NCBI GenBank assembly: GCA_021018995.1
Contig: CM037584.1
Location: 51,774,811 to 51,838,810, forward strand
DNA length: 64,000 bases
Direction of reading: 5' to 3'
Source of the DNA: Chloranthus sessilifolius
Taxonomy: Eukaryota; Streptophyta; Magnoliopsida; Chloranthales; Chloranthaceae
Part shown: positions 12,174-24,780 of the stretch, in pieces
Layout: each line of letters opens with the position of its first letter
Position numbering within the stretch: the stretch's first letter is position 1
Made by a program: the position numbers and the translations under genes
Notes under the pieces: model-generated
Told to the model about the DNA's origin: nothing
Database searches by the model: none
What the model saw: the letters and a program-made list of their open reading frames with translations, nothing else

Positions 12174-13677
12174 TGATCGGTTTTAAAGTGTACCCTTGCA
12201 AGTGCACAAGTTCGATTGTAGCACGGCGAAATTAAGGGTGTCGAACCCACAGGGAAGCGCAAAATTAGATTAATTTTAAAGAGATTTCAAAGACCTAAGG
12301 AAGTACCAAGGGTGAGAGATTTCATTATCAAGATTTACCACTACACAATGCAATAATCAAAAGAACTAAATCAAGCTATGCACGGATGAACTATGATTAA
12401 GAAATTAACAATGATGAAATGATCAAGGAGTTGCTAACCCTAGATTTATAACTTTTCTACAATCAACCACACAATTTCATGTTAAATCATTATACCATCA
12501 TTTAACTACAAGAAAAATGAATCGATGAAAATGCAATTATTGATTCGGCATACCCTATCCGAACACTATGACGCATCCAATCACGGCATGCATCATGCGA
12601 AAGGCATAGCGTATCTCAAATTCGAAATCACAATCATAAGAATCAACCGCACGGCATCCTATATCGATCTACAAGATCGATCTAGGTGGAATAATTCATT
12701 TATTGTCGCCGATCACACGGTCGACGGCTATAAACGAGTATTCGATGATAACACAATGAAGCACACACTAAAAGCCGTACGATTCAATAATTCTAACAAG
12801 AAATTGTAAGCTTAAAAGTAAGTTAGTTACTCATCTAGGGGTCGCTTCCTCCTTGAACGAGGGGTTTAGCCGCTCATCCTTGATCCACACGCACAATGTA
12901 AATCGAAAGCCATCACAAAAATTGCTCTTTTATTTATCAACCGCTTGATCTTTTTGGAGAAGATCACAACCTTACACAGCTTTTTATCTAAATACAAAAC
13001 TAAAAATAACAAAGAAAAAAATTGCTAAAGGCCCTAAGAAAATCTACCGAGCAAAAGTCCCCCCTGAACCCTAAACATCCTGTTGTTTAAATAGGGCCCG
13101 GGCTAAAATTATTCCATATCCGAATCAATAGATTGAATTTTGAAATCAATCGATTGAATTTTGAAATCAATCGATTGAATTTGGAATTCAATCGATTGAA
13201 TTCAAAATTCAAATTTTGGAGGCTCATTTGCATTCCCAAAATCAATCTATTGAATTTAAGGAATTCAATCGATTGATTTTTGAAAATCAATCTATTGAAT
13301 TCCAAATTCAATCTATTGATTTTGGAAATCAATCTATTGATTTTTGGAAATCAATCTATTGATTTTTGGGCAACTTTTTAAACTCAATCGATTGAGTTTC
13401 AAATCTCAATCGATTGAAATGGGCATGTGACATATTTAACTCTCGAAACTGTGGCTAGACCGATCAGTCTTTTTCACGGATTTCAGTGCTTCCGCTGGCT
13501 CCATGGTCCAAAGTTCATATAGTCCCTTAATTTTATTCACTTAAGCTCTTTCAACATCCCACGGTCCGTAACACCTGAAACCACTAAAACTATACAGCAG
13601 CTGTTAGAATGCCTTCATCGGATAGCTAAATGTTAGTATTTAGGGTGCGAAATATAGTCATATTTCAACATAGATCA
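12174..13677. mobile_element. Solo LTR (1504 bp) nested in the gypsy pol
   Basis: Starts TGATCGG and ends GATCA, so it has TG...CA ends with a 5-bp inverted tip. The perfect duplication GTTAC flanks it at 12169-12173 and 13678-13682. The host pol reading frame is consistent on either side once the insert and one repeat are ignored, confirming the limits. Near its start is the phrase GGGTGTCGAACCCACAGGG, common in long plant LTRs. No coding region. Family and strand not determined. Confidence 0.85.
13118..13420. repeat. Array of TCAATCGATTGA palindromes
   Basis: Twelve copies of TCAATCGATTGA or its one-base variants TCAATCTATTGA / TCAATAGATTGA, separated by AATTTTGGAAA-like spacers, within the nested solo LTR. 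The word is a perfect 12-bp palindrome. Confidence 0.85.
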
Positions 13678-15169
13678 GTTACTCTTCAGACAAAGACTGT
13701 GCGTACCCAATGACCTTCAAGTGAAAAAAAAAAGATACTTGAGGAATGTCACAAATCAGGATACTCAGTACATCCAAGCAGCACTAAGATGTATTGAAAT
13801 CTAAGAAGTTGGTATTAGTGGCCGAATATGAAGAGGGAAATAGCCGAATACGTGTTGAAATGCTTAGTGTGTCAACAAGTCAAAGCAGAACATCAGAAAT
13901 TGGCCGGACTTATACAACCCCTACCCATCCAGGAATGGAAGTGGGAAAGCATATCTATGGACTTCATCGTAGGTCTACCAAAGACGATGAAAAAGAACGA
14001 TACAATCTGGGTGATAGTTAACAGATTGACTAAGTCAGCTCATTTCCTACCATTCAAGTCTACCACAGATGGGAACAAACTTGTCGAAACATATCTGAAA
14101 GAGATTGTCAAACTACATGGGGTCCCTGTCAGCATTGTCTCTGACCGAGACTCAAAATTTACTTCTAAATATTGGACAACTTTTCAAGAAGCTCTGGGCA
14201 CTCGATTAGATTTTAATACTGCCTTCCACCAACAGACGGATGGCCAGACAAAAAGAGTGAATCAAGTAGTTGAAGATATGTTACGAGCATGTATGCTCGA
14301 CTTTCAAGGGAATTGGGACGATCACCTCCCGCTGATCGAGTTCTCTTATAATAATAGCTACCAAGCAAGTATAGAAATGTCCCCTTTCGAAGCTTTATAT
14401 GACAGAAGTTGCAGAACACCGTTGTGTTGGGACGGAGTTAGAGTTAGGAAGATGCTTGGACCCGAACTAGTCCAAACTACGACTGAGAAAGTCAAACTGA
14501 TACGCGAACGACTTAAGATAGCTCAAGATCGCTAGAGAAAGTACGCCAACCCTCACTGTCGTAATTTAGAGTTCGAGGTTGGCGAACAGGTTTTCATTCT
14601 CATTTCTCCGACCAAGGGAGTCATGCGTTTTGGGAAGCGAGGGAAATTAAGCCCCAAATATGTAGGGCCTTTCGAAGTCACAAAACGTGTGGGCGAGGTT
14701 ACGTATAAAATCGCTCTACCACCACAATATACGGGAATCTATAACGTTTTTCATGTATCAATATTGAGGAGATACATCTATGACCCATCACACATAGTGG
14801 AGATTGAACCTGTCGATATAAAGGAGGATCTCACTACCATAGCGAGACCGATCAAGATCCTTGACTAGAAAGTTCAAGTCATCAAGAACAAAACGATGAG
14901 ATTAGTGTTGGTCCAATGGCAACATCACACGCCAAAGAAAGTGACGTGGGAGAATGAAGACGACATCAAAGAAAACCATCCTGAGCTTTTTGAATAATCG
15001 ATACGTAATTTTCGGGGACGAAAATTTTTTTGAGGGGAAGAATGTAACGACCCTGATAATTTTTTTTATTATCGTTGTACCTTTGACTTTTGATGAGAAG
15101 CTGAGATTAGGGAGGAGTGCCTCAAGCTCATTCTCTCATTTACGTAATTTTTTAGGGCGAAAATATTAT

Positions 15170-15182
15170 AAGGGAGAGAGAA
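15170..15182 (+). promoter_or_regulatory. Polypurine tract before the 3' LTR
   Basis: AAGGGAGAGAGAA directly abuts the TGTAAT start of the 3' LTR, the expected plus-strand primer. A second purine run (15031-15042) followed by TGTAACGACCC lies 140 bp upstream; see findings. Confidence 0.75.
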
Positions 15183-18146
15183 TGTAATAACTGAGATTTT
15201 TAAATTTTATTTAACGACATTAGATGATGTACCACATAGTGCGTAGTGCTAATGCTCCACACCGGAATCTACCCACTTTAGAAATAGTCTAAATTTTTTA
15301 TATCAATATTAGACTCATTACGAAGTACTCGCTGATACGATTCCGACGATATATAATTTGTCGATTTTCGATAAGAATATAAAAAGTTACGCCCATTTGA
15401 AGAGTGAAGCAGGTTAAAGGGCATAACTGTAATTCAGGAGAGAATCACCATTTACCTTGGTGCTTACACAAAGCGCTAGAGCAAAACCTCTTCTCAAGCT
15501 TTTCAAGTCACGTATGAATTCTACTTGCCTGGAAAAACTACTATTTTATTTAATCTTATACGAAAAGTCTTAATTAGAGTTAACCTAGAAAGAAAACTAA
15601 AAATATATTTACTTCTTCTCTCAATTGTCTCTCTCTATTCTCTCTTTTCTGCAAAAGCTCCGACAGTGCCATCTTTCATAATTCTTCGTCGGATCTCCAT
15701 TGATTTTTCGATCTTATCAGAGAATCTTCCACCATCAAAGTTTCTCATCGCCGCGACCGATCTATCATAAGAAAGGAATTCTCGCGAAAAGACTCGGGCA
15801 TATCGTCTCTCGAATCCAATCTTCATCAACCAAAATCATCGTAGGATTTGAATCACGCTTCAACAGGTGGGTGCCTCTAAATCCATCTTAAATAATTTAG
15901 TTTTTTCTTAAAAAGAAAACCCTAATTTTTCCCTAAATTTTGATCAATTTCGGATTTTAAAAATATAGAAATGAGGCCCAAAATCGATAAGATCGTTTTT
16001 CCCAAATTTTTGTGAAATTTGGCCAAACTCTTCAACAGACACAGTCTCGATATTGTGGCCATACCTTTTTACTTCGAACTCAGATTGACGTGATTCTTAT
16101 GGCATTGGAAAAATGACAACGAGATCTACAACTTTGTCTGAAATAGCAATTTCACGAATTTAATATTTTTAAGGTCAAAATTGAGCTACAAGTCAGGATA
16201 CGTTTTAGATGATCGAAGGTGCACGGGTTTGACATTATTTTTTAAACTTTTGGGCTACTTTATGCTCAGCTTATCTCCAGACTTATAAATCACTAAAATT
16301 ATATAAAAAATATTAAATAGCTTGTATCGAATAAAAATCTATAAGTTTAAGGGGTCAAATATTTACGTTTTTCAATACCTACCATTCTATTACCTTTTTT
16401 AAGCCTCATACAATCCTTGAATGGACAAATGTGCTCCTTTAGAATTTTAAAATATGTCAGATCGCTATACCAGTCAATCACCAAATGTTATGAATACAAT
16501 TAACCCTACTAAAGTATATTTTCAACTCTATTGTAAAATAATTGTAGTTAAATATTTCTTATTTTCTGTTGTACTTTAATATTTCGTATATTATGCTCTT
16601 TATTAATTTTCTTCAAAAATATGAAATGCTTAAGGATTATGTTATAGTTCATTCTTATATATGTTCACCATTATCATATAGAAAATCACGATAGGGCATA
16701 CACATATAAGTTAAGAATAAGATATGACATATGACATAAGCCTTCGTCACGGTGGGATTTCCTTTCACGGTCACGTGGAACTTGGAATGTAGGCATCCAT
16801 GTACGGATGCAACCCCTCTATGGTAGTATGCGATACCACACGAAGTACATCCAGGTTACTACGAAACCCGTCTCTTGAAAAATGTGGTTTAGTGAAGCGT
16901 ATCGCACCGTGGCTCATTCTAACAAAGTTTAAGAAAAAAATGAGAAAAAAAAAATGTTAAGACACACGTATGTTAAGAAAGTGGGGACTTAAGCCCACGC
17001 AAATAAGAAATCGGGGCGGGGACCTAAGCCCAGAACCGAATAATATTATGATATGTTAAGATACGCTGTGAAGGCCAGCTAAATATGAATTAAGTTTCTA
17101 CACGTGCCATACCTTACGAGCCACCGTAAGGGCCTAACGTCTGCAGCCAAGATGAGTCTTAAGGACATTATAGCCTTGTCTCGAACTAAGGGGACATTGT
17201 AGTTACTATGCCGGCAACCTCATATGGCTGGATGGTGATTTATGTTATGATATGGAGGTTAGGTGGTTATCTATACGTGGACCTCGCGTGATAGGCTTGA
17301 GCAGCGATCCTGACATAGATCGTTTAAATAAGATAAGATGCAAAGTACGTTGTGTAGGCGTATGAAGTACTTAATAAGACTTACGATATGTCACGTATGC
17401 TAAGTTGATGAGACAAATAGGAAAAGAGATAAGAAAATTAGAAGCATCATGTACCCTTCATATTATAATATGCTTTTCAGTTGGATTATGATATATTATG
17501 AGTTATGGATAATTTAGTCATTTTATTTAAATGCTAATTTTAGTTTTAAAATACACTGCAATTCAAGCGATTGCACACACGATCACCTGGGTAAGTTATG
17601 GTGGATCGATTGTGCAACCCACTGAGATTACGCGACAGAGTAAACTCACCCCCCTCCCAAAATCTAACAGTTTCAGGTGAAGATTCTGTTTATCCCGTTC
17701 TTGATGATACGGAAGCTGTTGATCTGAAGATGGCTCACATAAACGAGGACGTTGGCTACCACTTAGATGAGATTGTAGATCCAACAGACTTTTACCAACT
17801 TTGAGAACCTTTTACTCTAGTTTTTCTTTTATTTCTTGAGAGGCATATTTTATCCTTGATACATTTTTGTGAGTTTACGTTCGGGATCATTTTACCTTAC
17901 GTGAAACTGGTTTAATTTTTATCCTAGATACATGATTAGGATTAAGTACTTCATTATTATTGTCTACGTTTTTCATTATTAATTTATGAGTCATTTATTA
18001 TTTAATACTATCGTAAATGCCTCAATCCATATGCTAAGTCAATTTATAGATTATGTGTATGTCCGCTTATTGCCTTAACCAGCATGCGGTGTCATAACAC
18101 GGAATTTTAGGCCCTCGATATCGGGTAAGGATTCTGGGTCGTGACA
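15183..18146 (+). repeat. 3' LTR of the gypsy element
   Basis: Begins TGTAATAACTG and ends GTCGTGACA with an intact CA terminus, followed by the CACCC duplication. Length 2964 bp against 2960 bp for the 5' copy. Contains no genes. Confidence 0.92.
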
Positions 18147-18151
18147 CACCC

Positions 18152-20590
18152 ATTCAGAAAATGTGTTTATGATTAGAGAGAACTCTCCCTCCCTAATCCA
18201 CTCATCGTCCTTGGTTCCTGAATTTCCCATAAGCTACCACTGTTACACCATATTTTCCCGTCATTATTCTTCGCCAATCGCCATAAGCTAAAAATTCCGA
18301 AAATGCTCACCATAGGCATTTGACTAGCAATGAATTATTAAAATCCTAAAGATTGGTGATCCCCATTGCCCCCTCCTCTTTTTTCCTGCACAACAAGTGC
18401 CAATCAATAAGGTGAATCTTACTTTTATGGTTCAAACCCTGCCAGAGGAAATCCCTTTGCATCTTCTCGAGCTACTTTGTAACCCGAACCAGACATTGGA
18501 ATAGAGACGTGAAAAAGACTGGGAGAGTAGAAAGGGTCGATTTGATCAATGTGGTGCAGCCTGCGAATGGAAGAAGCTTTCCTAAACCCTTCAAGTCTTT
18601 TCTCAATTCCGTTGATGATTGGTTGCCATAAACATTTAGATGGTAAAAAAGGGCCAACCGGGAGATCGAGATAAATGAAAGGCAAGGCCCTTGCTTTTCA
18701 GCTAATACCGCTAGCTAGATACTCAATCTTACTTTGATCCACAAAGACACCGACGAGGCTGAATTTGAAAAAGTTAACCTTCAACTCGAAAATAACCCGA
18801 AAGTAGAGAAAAACTTTCTTGACATTGACCAAAGCTTCTTCCCCACCATCTATGAAAATGACAATGTCATCGACTTATTGTAAATGAGAGATTTCCGAAC
18901 CATTCCTAGCTGGGACGAAGCTACTAAAGGCTCTAATGTTAACAACCCTCTGCAATAGTGTGCTTAGTCTTTCAGCCACCAACATAAACAGGAAGGGGGA
19001 TAAAGGATCACCTTGACAAATTCCTCTTTCTGCCGGAAAGAATCCCTCTATGGATCCCTTCACCAAAACTGACATCTACATGGATGTAATACATCATTTA
19101 ACCCAAACAATCCACTTGAAGCGGAATCCCATAAGTTTCAACATGTAGAACAGAAACGCCCTTGTCGTAGGCTTTCTTTAAATCAACTTTAAGGATAATG
19201 CCCTGCTCCTTTTTGGAGTGATAACTGTGAATGCATTTGTGGCCAATTTGTCGACGAGTTGTCATCCTTAAAGGAAGGCAGATTGACTAGGGGAGATAAG
19301 CTGGGGAAGGACTCTCTTTAGCCGCTTAGAGAGAGTCTTAGCTATGTTTTGTATAAGTTATTCAACAAGCTGATAGGCCTGAATGCTCCAACCACCTATG
19401 CTCCTTCATATTTGGGGATTAGCGTAATAAAGGTGGCATTCATGTCCCTGCTAATAACCCCCCACTCATGAAATTCTGATAGCACCTTGGTCAGATCACC
19501 TTTACGACATCCCAACATCTTTGATAGAAAAGCAAAGGAAACCCATCAGGGCTAGGTTATTACCATTCAGCTCGTTAATCGCAAATCTGATTTCCTTTTC
19601 AGAGAATGATGCTTCTAGAGATTCAACTTTCGCTTGGAAGAACTGATTAAAATTAATTTTATCAATTTTCGGTCTAGAAAAAGACTCTTTTGAATGTGTT
19701 CATGAAGGCAGTGATGAACGAAGTTGCAATATCATTGTGCTAAGAGAGAATAGTATCCTCATAAACGATCCGAGCAATGTAATTACGTCTCCTTCTATTT
19801 GAAGCCAAAAACTGAAAAAATCTGGTATTGCAATCCCCCTCAACAACTGAAAAACTATGGTATTGCAATCCCATTTGTCTCTTGAATTATGACGCCAGTA
19901 GATCTCCTCCTTCATTAGAGTAGCTTTTAACTCCTCTTTGAATAAAATTCTAGATTCCCATTCAGCTACCTAAAGGGGCTCCTCTTCTTCTTTATGATCA
20001 AGCCCCTTAATCCGAGCAAGAAGATTCCTTATGGTAACAAAGATGTCACCGAACCAGTTTCTGTTCCATTGGACCAGGGCTGCCTGGACAGCTCAGATTT
20101 TAGCCATGAACCTTTTCCAGCCTACCCTGTATCCGAATCACTCTTCCTTAATGATTTGGAATGCCATACGATCCTCGAACCACATCGCTTGGAATTGGAA
20201 GGGTTTCGCTCTAACCGTAGGGGTAAGAGGGAACATGAGAATTGGGCAGTGGTCAGAAGTGTCTCTAGCTAGAGCACCCATAAGAAAGTCCCAACTCCCA
20301 ATCGTTTGAAACTAGATATTGATCAAGATTGGAAAGCGACTAGATCTCCTGCATGTTAGACTAAGTAAAAGCTCCCCGTTGGGGGGCACATCAATAAAAC
20401 CGTTTCTATAAATGAAATAAGAGAAAGACCATTTCTGCTAGAGGTAGATGATCATTCTGAGGAGAATCTGGTTATTCATTCCCTGGTAAAACACCAAGAA
20501 AGTATGCGGTAAGTGGTCACTAAAGGAGGCCTTAGCAGCCTCAAGCTCGTCCCACAACAGACTTTTGATTCGATCATTAGAGAGGTGTGC
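18152..20590 (-). pseudogene. LINE (L1 type) ORF2 5' part: endonuclease and reverse transcriptase
   Basis: Read on the minus strand: an endonuclease start LWDELEAAKASF (about 20555-20520), then FIDVPPNGELL, ALARDTSDHCPILM (SDH motif near 20255) and the reverse transcriptase block FPAERGICQGDPLSPFLF (18960-19040). The DD box reads VDDIVIFIDGG, where canonical elements have (F/Y)ADD. A further block reads KRLEGFRKASSIRRLHHIDQ, and near 18450-18150 a decayed DFLWQG...GGGNGDHQSLGF stretch. Many stops and frameshifts. Non-LTR retrotransposon enzymes nick DNA and prime reverse transcription on it; this copy is dead. It continues, after the gypsy insertion, at 7641-6690. Confidence 0.75.
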
Positions 20591-22070
20591 AACCATGGGC
20601 CTTGCGGACCCGTCGCGACGATGGATAGAATATTGAGTCGCCACCCGAAGCTTTCAACGTCCTGGGATACTTAAATCAATATCATATGCACCGTAATGCT
20701 AGATTTGACTCCGGATTGCTGGTCTACACCAAATGCTCTAAGTAAGGACTTCGGTTATTGGTTAGGAAGGTGTTAGGCACCTAACTGGCCAACTTCACAA
20801 AGTGGTCTCTACTATGGCCAAAAGAAAAAAAAAATGGATTATGACCCCTTGCCCGAAGGTAAAATAGAACTCCCGTGGGTCCTTTTTACTATAGGCAAAA
20901 AGGCATCATAAAAGCTAGGTAGAGCAGAAGAAATGAGAGATTTGGGCGGCACTTTTCCTTGCCCGAAGGCACTCGAACCCTTCTCTAGCACTCCGCTCAA
21001 CCGAAAATTTGGCGGCGTAACTGCATAGATCCTTGGGTAGAGGAAAAGCTTAAAAGAAAAAAAAAGGGTGGAAGAGAGAAAGATCGGCTTGAGGTGAACC
21101 CCCAAGAACCTTGTAGCAACACCATCGGTCTTTCGCTCTACGAGTACTCTAACATGATTCCGATTGCAAGAATATGAGATGGAGTATATATGGTTTGGGT
21201 TTGGGTTAAAGGCTTGAGGGCTTACAAATTTAGGAATTTAGAGTTATGGAAGGGATTTCCTAGGATTTCACCTCTCTAAGATTAGAGATCTCTAAATGAG
21301 GGGTGGGGATCTCTATTTATAGAGAAAAGAGTGATTAAGGGGATCCTAATTAGATTTTAGTCCTAATGGAAGGTTAGGTTTTAGATACTGGGTTCATCTA
21401 AGGATTCAGAGGTTTTTGAGGCTTTGGAGAAGATGAAGATGAGTTTTAATAGTAGATGATGGGGTAGCCACTTAAACGGCATAGAAGCAATTCAAGAGGT
21501 GCTTGGGGGCATAATGGGGATGTTTGAAAACTAACCTCAAGGTCCAAGATGGTCCCAAAGTCAATGAAGATCGATGAATATCTCAAAAATCTCGAAGTTG
21601 CAGGTTTTAACTCATCCGTGCATATTATGCACGCATGGGTTAATTCCCACAATTTTTTTTGAGAAGTTAGATCCTGAGTTGATGGCTACTTTATGAAAAA
21701 AATGAGAATAGGTCATGCATGCATTATATACACACATGGTCATGTCCATTGGATGTATCATCTCAAGCTACCTTAAAAAGATATGTTATATTAATTAATT
21801 AAATTTTTATATCAAAAGTTATAGCCATCGGAAGTTCACTTGTTGTCAAGAGTCGCAAAACATCATGAATTTGTGAAGCGTTATTTTTTAGGGCCTCGAC
21901 CCTCCATTGGCTGACTTTGGGATCATTCGGGAATCGAGGGTCTTTTTCTAAAGTTTTTCTAAGCTTTCTAAAGGTGTCAAGGGTTACGGGGGATGCTTTC
22001 GGAAGCCTCAGATCATCATGAACTAGAGTGCTCAACTTCATACAATATCGAAAGGATCGAGCCAAAATTA
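20591..22070. other. Transposon-like debris, unassigned
   Basis: Contains GAGTCGCCACC and GGAAGGTGTTAGGCACC (20635-20780), phrases that occur together in leaders or LTRs of Tat/Athila-like gypsy elements. No limits, duplications or coding domains were found, so the assignment is weak. The remainder shows only short open frames without recognisable motifs. Confidence 0.3.
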
Positions 22071-22078
22071 GGTGTCTA

Positions 22079-22471
22079 CCAAGGATCAAAATATCGGTAA
22101 ATCGATACGTATCAGGCATCGGCCGATACATTAAATGTATCGGCGATACATTTAATGTATCGGTTTGATACATTGATTTTTTTTTTTTTTTCGATTGTCT
22201 ACACGATTGTCTACACAATCAATGGTGATTGTTTACACTGTCGCCATCGATTGTGTAGACAATCGAAAAAATATATATATATACATATTATCAGACGATA
22301 CATTAAAATTATCGTCCAATAATTTTAATGTATCGTCTGATACGGGTGATACATTGCCCGTATCGAACGATAAGTACATTGTTTTTAAGGGGGTACGATA
22401 CAATGCCTTTGTATCGTACCGCCCAAGTCCAAAATCGATACGTATCGGTATCAAACGATTTTTTAACCCAT
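22079..22471. mobile_element. Short hAT-like element rich in GATACGTATCGG words (393 bp)
   Basis: A perfect 8-bp duplication GGTGTCTA lies at 22071-22078 and 22472-22479. The element starts CCAAGGATCAAAAT and is a loose foldback made of words such as CGATACGTATC, GATACATT and ATGTATCG. Its centre holds a second inverted pair, CGATTGTCTACAC and GTGTAGACAATCG, around a spacer. Tips have diverged. Non-coding; related by motif to 28733-28955 and 42210-42495. Confidence 0.75.
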
Positions 22472-22479
22472 GGTGTCTA

Positions 22480-23800
22480 AAGATGCTCTTCTTTGATATT
22501 TGGTTGCTTGCAATCAAAGACCAAAGAAGGAGACACTCAATCTTGGTCTCTGCCAAGAATAATCTTACAAACAGTTCAACTATGCATAAACAGGACCCAT
22601 CAGGACAATCAATAACAAAGGCGATGGAAGTCCTGACCCATATTATGACTAGGTACATTTTATAGGAACACCGACTATCCAACGGACACCCAGACGCATT
22701 TGCGTACATTTTACAGGGATACTGTGCACAAATGTAGGTTTTAAGCCTACAACTGAGATGGTTAAGGGAAATGGTTTGGCAACTCGAGAGGTTGCTTGAT
22801 TCGAGGCTTTGGGCCATTTGATATTCCTACACATTCTCAAGAAAACGTCAGCCCATTTTTGTTTACATAGATAATAAATATGCATCCTAATTAACAGAAG
22901 GAGAAGCAAACTTTTACCTATATTTTTTTTCATTTTTTCTTCAAAATATATATTTTTTAGATTTCTCTGACTTTTTTTTATTCTTTTTTTTAGACAAAAG
23001 TACGATGCTACAAATATGTACATGGACATAAAAAGGAGTAGAAATATTTTCTTTTTTATTTATTTAAAGATGAAAAGATAGTGGCCATTATCATGATTAT
23101 CAGATTAGAAGGGCCTGTGGCTCAAAATCATCTGACTTTATCTCCATCTTTGCCTTTTAGACTCTTTGGGCATTTGCTAGTCTTCTAAGATTAGGGTGTA
23201 CAACTCGCAAAATTGATTCAACCTTCTACAATGCCTTGAAACAGTTAAGTAAGAGCATGCCCGAATGTAACAAACATCTAAGGACTCCGAAATGCAGTAC
23301 ATATATTTTCAAAAAAACTCTATCCCTTCTTTTTTTCATTCTTACTCACAACTGTTGGTACGCGCTTTTTTTGGGTTCTTTTCGGTCCCCGAAATCAGTG
23401 GCCCAATTCGGTTCAAGTAGACTCTGGCGAAGGCGATGATGGAGTAATAAATTAGGAAATATTAAGTGCTAAAATTAAAGAGGCGAATTCTAAATGAAGA
23501 ATACCTGAGAAGATGCGATCGCCAGCTGCAGATATTTATCGACGCTGCAACACGTCACTGATCACGCTTAAAAGGGGAGCGGGGGCTTGTAGTTGAACTC
23601 CTTTACTGAATCGTTCGTCGACGAACATCAACAGTTGTGGGTTACCTTTAGTCTAACTAGTTTGGTTTTCCTATTCCTGCTGGGATTCTGATTTAACTTG
23701 GTCTTCTAATTCTACTGAGAGTCTAATTGATTTTGATATCTTAATCCTATTAGAAATCTAATTAATTAAGTCTCCTAATCCTACTAGAAGTCTGATTACT
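22480..23800. other. Unassigned intergenic sequence
   Basis: No recognisable gene or element. Short frames on both strands around 22200-23030 are low-complexity or run across the preceding foldback element. Confidence 0.5.
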
Positions 23801-24780
23801 TTAAATATCCTAATTTTAATTAGAAATTGAATTAATTAGAAAAAAGGGGTTTGGGCCCGCTATGCTAAGGAGGATTGGCCCCGTTCCTTGGTACCCTCCG
23901 TAAGCTCCCTTAGGCAAATCGGGTGGCTGAGATTGAAGCAAATTGAATTTTGGATTATAAAATAGTATTTTTAAATTTTTAGAGTCATTTTTGGGATTAT
24001 AATGATGAATTAAATTGTGAAACTAGGGTTATAGAAAACTAAATTAATATTTGGGATTTTAGAAATATTAAATTAAGGAATTAAAACTAGAATATAAAGT
24101 TTTAGGATTGAATTCGAGTCCGAAAGTAGAAAATCATACCGTATGATTAAGGACTGATTCTAGAAACTGAGAACTAGAACCAGAGATTAATGATAAGATT
24201 GGAGATTAAGATTTTAGAACAAAATTAAAGTCTATGGTCGGTGAGTTAGGCTGTCAGATTAAGGACTGATTCTAGAAATGGGAGATTAGAACCAGAGATT
24301 GAAAATTATGGTATAAAAAAGGTGCTACGGTCTAAAAATTGAAAATTAATATTAATAATAAAACTAAGAAAAATTCTAAATTTAAGTACTAAAAAAAATT
24401 GCGATCGAAAACTAAAATCTAAATTCTTACCTAAGGTCGAGGCTGCGGAGAGGAATCTTGAAAATTCGAAGGTTGAATCTCGAAATCATGGCTATGTTTC
24501 TCAATGGGTTTGTTCTTGGAATTCTCCGGTCTCAAAATTCCAAACTTCTTCCAAAAAATCCGTTCTCTCTCCAATCTCCCTGGGTCGGATTAAAAAAAAA
24601 TCTTTTATAGGGTTTTTTCTAATTAAACACCATGTTTCAGGTGTTTAACTGAATTACACGCCCGTCTCCTGGTGCTTAATCGCTTTAAGTCGGTCACCGA
24701 CTCAGTGAACGACCGGTTGACTTGCTTAGAGAGTTTCCTAATTCTAACAAAGTTAGGACTAATTGTACATTTTGTGTAGG

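Larger units (their letters stand above)
11190..14997 (+). pseudogene. pol: Gypsy pol remnant: RT C-terminus, RNase H, integrase
   Basis: Order seen: RT thumb and connection ([30 protein letters not shown]), RNase H ([24 protein letters not shown], ending [10 protein letters not shown]), then integrase (CxxC of the zinc finger in KCLVCQQ, D in ISMDFIVGLP, D in IVSDRDSKF) and a C-terminal tail ending near TWENEDDIKENHPELF. It is broken by a stop at 11643-11645 inside RNase H, by a 1.5 kb solo LTR (12174-13677) between RNase H and integrase, and by in-frame stops at 14533-14535 and 14866-14868. The integrase catalytic glutamate is a lysine (codon 14251-14253). The first Asp, second Asp and altered position are otherwise spaced as in a DD35E enzyme. 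Enzymatically dead. Confidence 0.9.
7647..18146 (+). mobile_element. Ty3/gypsy LTR retrotransposon, internally deleted
   Basis: Two ~2.96 kb LTRs (7647-10606 and 15183-18146) flank a 4.6 kb interior. The perfect 5-bp duplication CACCC at 7642-7646 and 18147-18151 proves the outer limits. A primer-binding site for initiator methionine tRNA follows the 5' LTR and a polypurine tract precedes the 3' LTR. The interior keeps the end of reverse transcriptase, RNase H, integrase and a decayed chromodomain-like tail, in gypsy order, but gag, protease and most of reverse transcriptase are gone. The LTR-chromodomain style resembles the Tekay/Del chromovirus group (inference). The two LTRs differ by several per cent by eye, so the insertion is not recent. 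It sits inside a LINE and contains a later solo LTR. Confidence 0.92.

Noticed and set aside
12525..12809. 94-codon plus-strand frame
   Set aside because: Falls inside the nested solo LTR and has no recognisable motif.
22233..22817. 194-codon minus-strand frame
   Set aside because: Its C-terminal half runs through the GATACATT foldback element; no domain and biased composition.
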